Assembly (NCBI GenBank): GCA_036556965.1
Contig: DATBIO010000054.1
Coordinates: 1 to 5,279, forward strand
Length of the DNA: 5,279 nt
Direction: 5' to 3'
Origin: DATBIO01 sp036556965
GTDB lineage: Bacteria; Acidobacteriota; Vicinamibacteria; Fen-336
Notes under the pieces: model-generated
What the model saw: the letters and a program-made list of their open reading frames with translations, nothing else
The model's database searches: none
What the model was told of the DNA's origin: nothing
Part shown: positions 1 to 5,279 of the stretch, piece by piece
Layout of the letters: each line of letters opens with the position of its first letter
Position numbering within the stretch: position 1 is the first letter of the stretch
Translations under genes and position numbers: made by a program

Positions 1-1
1 C

Positions 2-511
2 TACGAGGCGCCCGGGTACCCGCCGGCCTCCACCGCCCTGCCCCCGCTGCCGATGACGGCGCAGACGCTGGGCCCCAAGCTCCCCAAGTCCCCGTGGCTG
101 GCCATGGTGCTCTCGCTCTTCCCGGGCCTGGGCCAGGTCTACAACGGGCAGCCCAGCAAGGCCTTCATCTTCTTCTTCGGCTGGGTGGGCTCGATCTACG
201 GGGCGGCCGAGATCAATCCGTTCCCCTTCGCCTTCCTCATTCCCTTCGTCTACTTCTACAACATCGTGGACGCCTGGCGCAGCGCCAATGCCATCAACGC
301 CCGCTTCCTCGGCGCGGGCGTGCTGCCGGAGCAGGACGAGACCTTCGAGTCGCCGTGGTGGGGCGGCTCGCTGGTGGCCCTCGGCCTCGTCATCCTCCTG
401 CACAACCTCGGCTGGCTGAACCTCTCCGCGCTCTCGCGCTACTGGCCGTTGCTCATGATCGGGGCCGGCGGCGTGTTCCTGTGGAGCTCGCTGCGCCGCG
501 GCCGGCGCTGA
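2..511 (+). CDS. Multi-pass membrane protein, TM2-like plus LiaI/LiaF-type (DUF5668-like) region, 5'-partial
   Basis: The frame is open back to the window edge, so the true start is probably upstream. The first ATG in this frame is at 53, but it is preceded by an in-frame Pro/Ala-rich stretch (PGYPPASTALPPLP) that looks like a linker from a missing N-terminal domain, and no Shine-Dalgarno sits before that ATG. After the linker come hydrophobic segments beginning with SLFPGLGQVYNGQ, a TM2-domain-like motif, then KAFIFFFGWVGSIYG and FAFLIPFVYFYNIVDAW. After an acidic loop (PEQDETFESP) the C-terminus has two more helices with the pattern GL-x(5)-NLGWLNL and YWPLLMIGAGG, typical of the LiaI/LiaF-type transmembrane region, and ends in a basic tail (RRGRR). 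About five membrane segments are expected in the inner membrane. The function is unknown. It is the first visible gene of a three-gene operon and ends 10 bp before the next start. A membrane-stress or scaffold role is inference. Confidence 0.8.
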   Translation, partial: YEAPGYPPASTALPPLPMTAQTLGPKLPKSPWLAMVLSLFPGLGQVYNGQPSKAFIFFFGWVGSIYGAAEINPFPFAFLIPFVYFYNIVDAWRSANAINARFLGAGVLPEQDETFESPWWGGSLVALGLVILLHNLGWLNLSALSRYWPLLMIGAGGVFLWSSLRRGRR

Positions 512-521
512 GGGACGGTCC

Positions 522-704
522 ATGCGCGTGGAGACGGCGGTGCTGGGCCTGGGGATGATCGCGGTGGGCCTGGCCTGGACCATGGCCAACCTGGGGCGCC
601 TCGACCTCCTGGCCACGCTGCGCACGTGGTGGCCGGCGTCGCTGGTGGTGTGGGGCGGGCTGGAGCTCATCGTGGGCTTCGTGCGCGGCGGCCGGAGCGA
701 GTGA
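522..704 (+). CDS. Small two-helix membrane protein, LiaI/LiaF-type (DUF5668-like)
   Basis: This encodes 60 residues, almost all of them two transmembrane helices (about 5-23 and 34-54) joined by a short loop with NLGRLDLLATLRTWWP. The pattern GL...NLG.L.L..L...WP...GG..L matches the C-terminal 50 residues of the preceding gene, so the two are probably diverged copies. The ATG at 522 is preceded by GAGGGA at 510-515, a reasonable ribosome site that overlaps the upstream stop codon. The stop TGA (702-704) shares its final A with the next gene's ATG, a TGATG arrangement typical of translational coupling. It probably sits in the inner membrane, perhaps as a partner of its neighbours. The family link to LiaI/LiaF-type transmembrane regions is by pattern only, and the biochemical function is unknown. 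Confidence 0.75.
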   Translation: MRVETAVLGLGMIAVGLAWTMANLGRLDLLATLRTWWPASLVVWGGLELIVGFVRGGRSE

Positions 705-2131
705 TGGCGCGCAAGATCGGGCTGCTCTTCCTCATCCTGGGCTTCGGCGCCACCGTGGAGACGGCCTGGCGCGTGCGCGAGACGGTGGGCTTCGGCCCCC
801 TCGACCTCCGCCTCTTCACCGGCAAGTTCTACGGCAACTCCTACACCTTCGACAGCGAGGAGTCGCACGACGTGCCGCCCGGGGCGGCCCTCGAGGTGGA
901 GAACGCCTTCGGGGCGGTGCGCGTGGAGCAGGGCCCTCCCGGCCGCGTGCGCGTGCAGCTGCGCAAGGTCGTCTACCGCGCCACCGAGGAGCAGGCCCGT
1001 CAGTTCGCGGAGAGGATCCGCCTCGAGACGGGGCTCTCCGGCACCGCGCTACGCGTGGGCACCAACCGCCGCCAGGTCGAGCGCGAGAGCAGCCAGGTCG
1101 GCTTCGAGACCCACCTCACCCTGAGCGTGCCTCCCGACACCGTGGTCACCGCGCGCAACGAGCACGGCGCGGTGGAGGTGGCGGACGTGGCGGCGGCGGA
1201 CGTCCTCGCCTCCTTCGAGCCCGTGCGCGTCGAGCGCGTGAAGGGCCCGGTGGTGGTGAAGAGCCGCCACGGCGACGTGCTGGTGGCGCAGGCGGAGGGC
1301 CCCCTCTCCCTCTCCGCCCAGCACGGCGACGTGCTGGTGCGCGACGTGCCCAGAGACGTCCGCCTCGAGGTGCACCACGGCGACGGCGAGGTGGAGCGGA
1401 CCGGGCCCCTCACCGTGGACGCGCGCCACGGCGACCTCCTGCTGTCCTCCGTCAGCGGCGACCTCACCGTGACCGCCGCGCACGTGGGCGTGGAGGCGAA
1501 GGACGTCTCCGGCAAGGCCACGGTCCAGACCACCCACCAGGAGGTACGGCTCAGCCGCGTGGGCGGGGCGGCCCACGTCAAGGCGCAGCACAGCACGGTG
1601 GCGGCCACGGACATGGCGGGGGCGCTCACCGTGGAGACCAGCTACGGCGACGCGCAGGTGGCGCGCGTGGCCGGCCCCGTGGACGTCTCCGTGGTGCACG
1701 GCGGGCTGGACGCCAGCGCGGTCTCCGGCGGCCTGCGCGCGCGCACCAGCGGCGAGAGGGTGGAGGTGGACGGGTTCGCGGGCGCCCTCGACGTGCAGAC
1801 GGAGCGCGGCTCCGTGCGGCTGCGCCCGCAGGGCGCGGTCAACGCGCCGGTCCAGGTGCGCACCACGCACGGCGGCATCGAGCTGCGGGTGCCGGACGGC
1901 GGCCGCTTCGAGCTCGACGCGCAGTCCGCCTTCGGGGAGCTCAGCGTGGACCTCCCGCGCTTCACCCTCACGCGCTCCGAGCCCCGACACGTGGCCGGGC
2001 GCCTCGGCACGGGCGGCCCCACCGTCACCCTGGCCGCGCAGCACGGCGACGTGCGCGTGGTGGAAGCGGGCGCCACCGCGCGCGAGGCGGCCGCCGACCG
2101 CGGGGAAGACGAGACCGAGGAAGACGAGTAG
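704..2131 (+). CDS. Membrane-anchored HGD-repeat protein, DUF4097/putative adhesin type
   Basis: This is a 475-residue protein. Residues 5-22 (IGLLFLILGFGATVETAW) form one hydrophobic segment, either a signal anchor or an uncleaved signal peptide. Residues 45-150 are a mixed domain that begins the DUF4097-like beta region. From residue 154 to about 388 there is a regular ladder of about 18-residue repeats with consensus HGDV-x-V-x(3)-V-x-G-x-L-x-V-x-(T/A). Repeat starts are at residues 154, 172, 189, 207, 225, 242, 260, 278, 296, 314, 332, 350 and 368. Less regular rungs follow at 389 and 409, and a last HGDV is at 447. Alternating hydrophobic residues plus Gly/Asp turns suggest a right-handed beta-solenoid, probably periplasmic. 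The C-terminus is acidic (RGEDETEEDE). ATG 704 overlaps the upstream stop; GTG 701 is an alternative start. No enzyme motif is visible. Names such as 'adhesin' for this family are database labels, not a demonstrated role. Confidence 0.8.
   Translation: MARKIGLLFLILGFGATVETAWRVRETVGFGPLDLRLFTGKFYGNSYTFDSEESHDVPPGAALEVENAFGAVRVEQGPPGRVRVQLRKVVYRATEEQARQFAERIRLETGLSGTALRVGTNRRQVERESSQVGFETHLTLSVPPDTVVTARNEHGAVEVADVAAADVLASFEPVRVERVKGPVVVKSRHGDVLVAQAEGPLSLSAQHGDVLVRDVPRDVRLEVHHGDGEVERTGPLTVDARHGDLLLSSVSGDLTVTAAHVGVEAKDVSGKATVQTTHQEVRLSRVGGAAHVKAQHSTVAATDMAGALTVETSYGDAQVARVAGPVDVSVVHGGLDASAVSGGLRARTSGERVEVDGFAGALDVQTERGSVRLRPQGAVNAPVQVRTTHGGIELRVPDGGRFELDAQSAFGELSVDLPRFTLTRSEPRHVAGRLGTGGPTVTLAAQHGDVRVVEAGATAREAAADRGEDETEEDE
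1163..1867. repeat. Degenerate 54-bp coding tandem repeat (about 13 units)
   Basis: Units of 51-63 bp, mostly exactly 54 bp, encode the 18-residue HGDV rungs. The best conserved part is CACGGCGACGTGCTGGTG, which occurs identically at 1268-1285 and 1322-1339. Related CACGGCGAC cores lie at 1376 and 1427, and again outside the array at 2042. Most units have diverged at the DNA level while keeping the protein pattern, which argues for old repeats under selection rather than recent slippage. Confidence 0.75.
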
Positions 2132-2143
2132 GGCGACGGCGCC

Positions 2144-2174
2144 CCGCGCGCGGATCGCGTCCTCCGCCGCGCGG
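2144..2174. other. GC inverted repeat in the gap before purC
   Basis: CCGCGCG (2144-2150) can pair with CGCGCGG (2168-2174), and a shifted register (2147-2153 with 2167-2173) is equally possible. It follows the stop of the HGD-repeat gene by 12 bp and is followed on the + strand by six A residues rather than T. It is therefore not a classical intrinsic terminator in either direction. It might slow transcription or protect the 3' end of the upstream mRNA. In sequence this rich in GC it could also be chance. Confidence 0.25.
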
Positions 2175-2184
2175 AAAAAATCCC

Positions 2185-2213
2185 TTGCCTCGGCATGGGC
2201 GGCTGGATAGACT
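2185..2213 (+). promoter_or_regulatory. Putative sigma70-type promoter of purC
   Basis: TTGCCT (2185-2190) and TAGACT (2208-2213) are separated by 17 bp, matching the -35 and -10 consensus at 4 of 6 positions each. Transcription would start near 2220, giving a leader of about 24 nt with GGGG (2232-2235) 8 nt before the TTG start. The site lies in a locally less GC-rich stretch that begins with an A-run at 2175-2180. No PurR-like operator or riboswitch fold was recognised, and the leader is too short for a riboswitch. Confidence 0.5.
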
Positions 2214-2243
2214 CTCGCCTCTTTCCAGTCCGGGGCTCCCCGC

Positions 2244-3185
2244 TTGAACATCGCTCCCGCGCAGATCGTCACCGCCACCACGCCGCTGCTCGAGTCGCGG
2301 CTCCCCGGTCAGGTCCTGTGGCGGCGGGGAAAGGTGCGCGACGTCTACGACCTCGGCGAGCACCTCCTCATCGTGGCCACCGACCGCATCTCCGCCTTCG
2401 ACGTGGTGCTGCCCACGGGAATCCCGGGCAAGGGCGCGGTGCTCACGCAGATCTCCCTCTTCTGGTTCCGGCTGCTGGAAGACCTGCTGCCCAACCACGT
2501 GGTCAGCGGCGAGGTCGACGAGTACCCGCGCGCGCTGCGCGAGCACCGCGACCAGCTCGAGGGACGGTCCATGCTCGTGGTCAAGACGGAGCCCCTCCCC
2601 GTGGAGTGCGTGGTGCGGGGATACCTGGCCGGCTCCGGCTGGAAGGACTATCGCGCCACGGGGTCGGTGTGCGGCCACCGCCTCCCCCCCGGGCTCACGG
2701 AGTCGGCGCGGCTCGACGCGCCGCTCTTCACCCCCGCCACCAAGGCGGAGAAGGGACACGACGAGAACATCTCCCTGGAAGAGGTGGCGCGCCTGGTGGG
2801 GGCCGAGCGCGCCGACGAGGTCCGCCGCCTGTCGCTGGAGGTCTTCGCCCGCGCCACGCGGCATGCCGAGGAGCGCGGCCTCATCCTCGCCGACACCAAG
2901 TTCGAGTTCGGCCTGCGCGACGGCCGCCTGGTCTGGATCGACGAGGCGCTCACGCCGGACTCCTCGCGCTTCTGGCCGCGCGACGGCTACGCGCCCGGGC
3001 GGGCGCAGCCGAGCTTCGACAAGCAGTTCGTGCGCGACTACCTGGAGACGCTGGACTGGGACAAGGCGCCCCCGGGGCCTTCCCTCCCGCCCCCCGTCGT
3101 CGAGAGCACCCGGCGGAAGTACATCGAGGCATACATGCGGCTGACCGGCCCCGCCGGCGCCGCTTCCCCGGACGTCCCGCGGTGA
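2244..3185 (+). CDS. purC: Phosphoribosylaminoimidazole-succinocarboxamide (SAICAR) synthase
   Basis: This cytoplasmic enzyme of de novo purine synthesis joins CAIR and L-aspartate using ATP to give SAICAR. The 313 residues match the longer (about 300-residue) form of the family. Visible motifs, in order, are the glycine-rich ATP-binding start GKVRDVYD (29-36), ATDRISAFD (45-53), PGKG (61-64), the family signature LPVECVVRGYLAGSGWKDY (118-136), the substrate loop TPATKAEKGHDENIS (163-177), the second signature LILADTKFEFG (213-223) and WIDEALTPDSSRFW (231-244). All expected core residues are present. The start is TTG at 2244. An in-frame TAG at 2208 closes the frame upstream, no ATG or GTG lies between, and the first internal ATG (residue 110) would remove the ATP site. 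GGGG sits 8 nt upstream. It appears as a single gene with its own promoter, and no other purine genes are in view. Confidence 0.97.
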   Translation: MNIAPAQIVTATTPLLESRLPGQVLWRRGKVRDVYDLGEHLLIVATDRISAFDVVLPTGIPGKGAVLTQISLFWFRLLEDLLPNHVVSGEVDEYPRALREHRDQLEGRSMLVVKTEPLPVECVVRGYLAGSGWKDYRATGSVCGHRLPPGLTESARLDAPLFTPATKAEKGHDENISLEEVARLVGAERADEVRRLSLEVFARATRHAEERGLILADTKFEFGLRDGRLVWIDEALTPDSSRFWPRDGYAPGRAQPSFDKQFVRDYLETLDWDKAPPGPSLPPPVVESTRRKYIEAYMRLTGPAGAASPDVPR

Positions 3186-3200
3186 CGGCCGTCACGGCCG
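3182..3200. other. 14-bp perfect palindrome and hairpin at the purC stop
   Basis: GTGACGGCCGTCAC (3182-3195) is a perfect palindrome that includes the purC stop codon. Overlapping it, CGGCCG-TCA-CGGCCG (3186-3200) can form a 6-bp hairpin with a 3-nt loop. No T-run follows, so a textbook intrinsic terminator is not supported. It may act as a 3' stem or weak terminator, or be chance in GC-rich DNA. Confidence 0.3.
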
Positions 3201-3291
3201 CGGCCTCCGGGCAGCATCAGACTGCGCGATTGCGTCACGTGGCACCGGCGCGTCGGCGCTTGGCCGAGGCCGGGGTGGGGGGGCTGGGACT

Positions 3292-3489
3292 GTGAAGCAG
3301 CAACTGGATTCGCTTGTTTCCGAGATGATCGACAAGGGCATCCTGTTCACGGAGGCCCGTCGGGAGTTCGAGAAGCGGTTCATCGCCCGCGTCCTGCAAC
3401 GCCACAGCGGCAACCTGTCCCGCGCGGCCAAGGACCTGCGCATCCACCGCAACACGCTCGGCAAGAAGATCGGCGAGTACAAGCTCTAG
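3292..3489 (+). CDS. Small stand-alone Fis-type helix-turn-helix protein
   Basis: This encodes 65 residues. The N-terminal part (1-25) is probably helical, and the rest, FEKRFIARVLQRHSGNLSRAAKDLRIHRNTLGKKI, is a clear Fis-type helix-turn-helix (HTH_8). AAKDL-x-IHRNTL-x-KKI forms the turn and recognition helix, as at the C-terminus of NtrC-like sigma54 activators, but here there is no receiver or AAA+ domain. It probably binds DNA as a dimer and may act as a local regulator or nucleoid protein; its target is unknown. The start is taken as GTG at 3292, with a G-rich stretch (3281-3288) as a weak ribosome site. The next in-frame start is ATG at 3325 (residue 12), which still leaves the HTH whole. 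It lies 106 bp after purC and 177 bp before groES. Codon use resembles the neighbours, and no clear promoter is seen. Confidence 0.8.
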   Translation: MKQQLDSLVSEMIDKGILFTEARREFEKRFIARVLQRHSGNLSRAAKDLRIHRNTLGKKIGEYKL

Positions 3490-3549
3490 GGCGAGCGAAC
3501 CGCCTACGAATCAACGGCTTGCGGTCGTAGTGGCCCCGCTTCCCCCGCC

Positions 3550-3579
3550 TTGACAGGCCCCCCCGCGGCCAGCTAGATT
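3550..3579 (+). promoter_or_regulatory. Sigma70-type promoter of groESL
   Basis: TTGACA (3550-3555, a perfect -35) and TAGATT (3574-3579) are separated by 18 bp. A 17-bp register using CTAGAT is also possible. The -10 box shares two bases with the CIRCE repeat, so HrcA bound there would block RNA polymerase. No sigma32-type -10 (CCCCAT) is present, which fits repressor control of a housekeeping promoter. Transcription is expected to start near 3586, giving a leader of about 87 nt before ATG 3673. Confidence 0.75.
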
Positions 3580-3604
3580 AGCAGTCGGCCCGGCGGACTG
3601 CTAA
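3578..3604. promoter_or_regulatory. CIRCE operator (HrcA-binding inverted repeat), variant form
   Basis: TTAGCAGTC (3578-3586), a 9-nt spacer and GACTGCTAA (3596-3604) form a perfect 9-N9-9 inverted repeat. The usual CIRCE element is TTAGCACTC-N9-GAGTGCTAA. This copy differs at one position in each arm, and the two changes are complementary, so symmetry is kept. Position (overlapping the -10 box and probable start of transcription of groES), arm length and spacer length are all typical. The element would mediate repression by HrcA, relieved on heat shock. The hrcA gene itself is not in this window. Confidence 0.9.
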
Positions 3605-3610
3605 GGGCCG

Positions 3611-3626
3611 CGGCCCCTTCGGGCCG
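3611..3626 (+). other. GC hairpin in the groES leader
   Basis: CGGCCC-CTTC-GGGCCG can form a 6-bp stem with a 4-nt loop in the predicted 5' leader, just after the CIRCE repeat and about 47 nt before the start codon. It does not reach the Shine-Dalgarno. It may stabilise the mRNA; nothing in the sequence shows thermosensor behaviour. Confidence 0.35.
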
Positions 3627-3672
3627 GCCGTGAACTAAAGACAGCTCATCAGCTCACACGGAGGCAATGCGC

Positions 3673-3960
3673 ATGAACGTGCGTCCCCTGAACGACCGCC
3701 TGCTCATCCGCCGCATCGAGGAGAAGGAGACGGTCAAGGGCGGGATCATCATCCCCGACACCGCGAAGGAGAAGCCCCAGGAGGGCGAGGTCATCGCGGT
3801 CGGCAACGGCAAGATCCTCGAAAACGGCACCAAGGTCCCCATGGACGTGAAGGCGGGGGACAAGGTGCTGTTCGGCAAGTACTCGGGCACCGACATCAAG
3901 ATCGACGGCCAGGAGTACCTCATCCTGCGCGAGGACGAAGTCCTCGCGATCGTCGGTTGA
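3673..3960 (+). CDS. groES: Co-chaperonin GroES (Hsp10)
   Basis: GroES forms the seven-subunit lid that closes the GroEL folding chamber in the cytoplasm. The 95-residue product begins MNVRPLNDRLLIRR, as the family does, and has the mobile loop with GGIIIPDTA (23-31), whose hydrophobic III contacts the GroEL apical domain. VGNGKILENG follows, and the conserved ends KYSGTDIKIDGQEYLILREDEVLAIV complete the domain. The start is chosen at ATG 3673 because GGAGG (3660-3664) is then 8 nt away and residue numbering matches E. coli GroES (GG at 23-24). An in-frame ATG at 3667 would add two residues (MR), but it sits only 2 nt from the Shine-Dalgarno. Transcription is from the CIRCE-controlled promoter upstream, and groEL follows after 111 bp. 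Confidence 0.97.
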   Translation: MNVRPLNDRLLIRRIEEKETVKGGIIIPDTAKEKPQEGEVIAVGNGKILENGTKVPMDVKAGDKVLFGKYSGTDIKIDGQEYLILREDEVLAIVG

Positions 3961-3961
3961 G

Positions 3962-3989
3962 CTGGGGGGCGCTGCGTCGCACCCCCCAG
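3962..3989 (+). other. Strong hairpin between groES and groEL
   Basis: CTGGGGGG (3962-3969) and CCCCCCAG (3982-3989) form a perfect 8-bp stem around a 12-nt loop, starting one base after the groES stop. No T-run follows, so full termination is unlikely. It could act as partial attenuation or as a processing or stability element setting the groES:groEL mRNA ratio. A second, weaker stem, CCGCG-N5-CGCGG, lies at 3994-4008. Confidence 0.55.
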
Positions 3990-4071
3990 ACCCCCGCGCG
4001 CTTCGCGGAAGTGAATCCCGCTCCGCGCGCAGCCCGCTGCAACCGTCCTAACTAAGGAGACTCGCAGAGCA

Positions 4072-5279
<1,208 letters not shown>

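Noticed and set aside
2144..2180. GC inverted repeat plus A-run before purC as an intrinsic terminator
   Set aside because: The A-run follows the stem on the + strand, and on the - strand the T-run comes before the stem, so neither direction has the stem-then-U order. It is kept only as a low-confidence structural feature.
1049..2281. A 410-codon open frame on the - strand opposite the HGD-repeat gene
   Set aside because: It is low-complexity Ala/Arg/His/Val sequence caused by high GC and third-position bias. It crosses the purC promoter and has no recognisable domain. The + strand frame has a membrane anchor, regular repeats and operon context.
510..2574. A 16-base identical repeat, GAGGGACGGTCCATGC, at 510-525 and 2559-2574
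   Set aside because: One copy is the ribosome site and start of the small membrane gene, and the other is inside purC coding sequence. They share no function, and a match of this length is plausible by chance in sequence this GC-rich.
3240..3262. Possible sigma54 promoter (TGGCAC followed by TTGG) before the Fis-type gene
   Set aside because: The spacing between the GG of -24 and a GC of -12 does not fit; the two bases ten after GG are TC. No better match is nearby.
2195..3295. A 366-codon open frame on the + strand overlapping purC in another frame
   Set aside because: The product is Arg/Pro/Ala/Gly-rich with no motif, while the purC frame carries every family signature.
3504..3530. Inverted repeat CTACGA-N15-TCGTAG after the Fis-type gene, as a terminator
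   Set aside because: The stem is only 6 bp with a long loop and no T-run after it, so it is too weak to call as a terminator or operator.

Overview
The window is GC-rich (about 70%), with strong G/C preference at third codon positions. The gene content and the look of the GroEL, SAICAR synthase and Fis-type proteins suggest a myxobacterium-like member of the Myxococcota (old Deltaproteobacteria), perhaps near Anaeromyxobacter. This placement rests on pattern recognition, not on a search. All recognised genes lie on the + strand.

Region 1 (1-2131) is a tight three-gene envelope operon whose promoter lies upstream of the window. It holds the 3' part of a multi-pass membrane protein (TM2-like region followed by a LiaI/LiaF-type, DUF5668-like, two-helix region), a 60-residue protein that repeats that two-helix region almost alone, and a membrane-anchored 475-residue protein. 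The body of the third protein is a run of about 18-residue 'HGDV' repeats (DUF4097/putative-adhesin type, predicted beta-solenoid). The genes are separated by 10 bp and then by a TGATG stop/start overlap, so co-translation is likely. A function in sensing or responding to envelope stress is an inference only.

Region 2 (2132-3185) is purC (SAICAR synthase, purine synthesis). It starts at TTG just behind a sigma70-like promoter, and no other pur gene is visible.

Region 3 (3186-3666) holds a stand-alone 65-residue Fis-type helix-turn-helix protein with a GTG start, then the groESL control region. That region has a TTGACA/TAGATT promoter overlapped by a perfect 9-N9-9 inverted repeat. The repeat is a CIRCE (HrcA operator) with one symmetric base change from the usual sequence.

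Region 4 (3667-5279) is groES and the first 402 codons of groEL, which runs off the window. They are separated by 111 bp carrying a strong G6/C6 hairpin.

No tRNA, rRNA, CRISPR array, insertion sequence or other mobile element was seen, and there is no gene-free stretch over 300 bases. This is mostly conserved core-genome sequence. The points most worth a second look are the CIRCE variant, the regular HGD-repeat protein in its LiaF-like operon, and the small Fis-type protein next to groESL.
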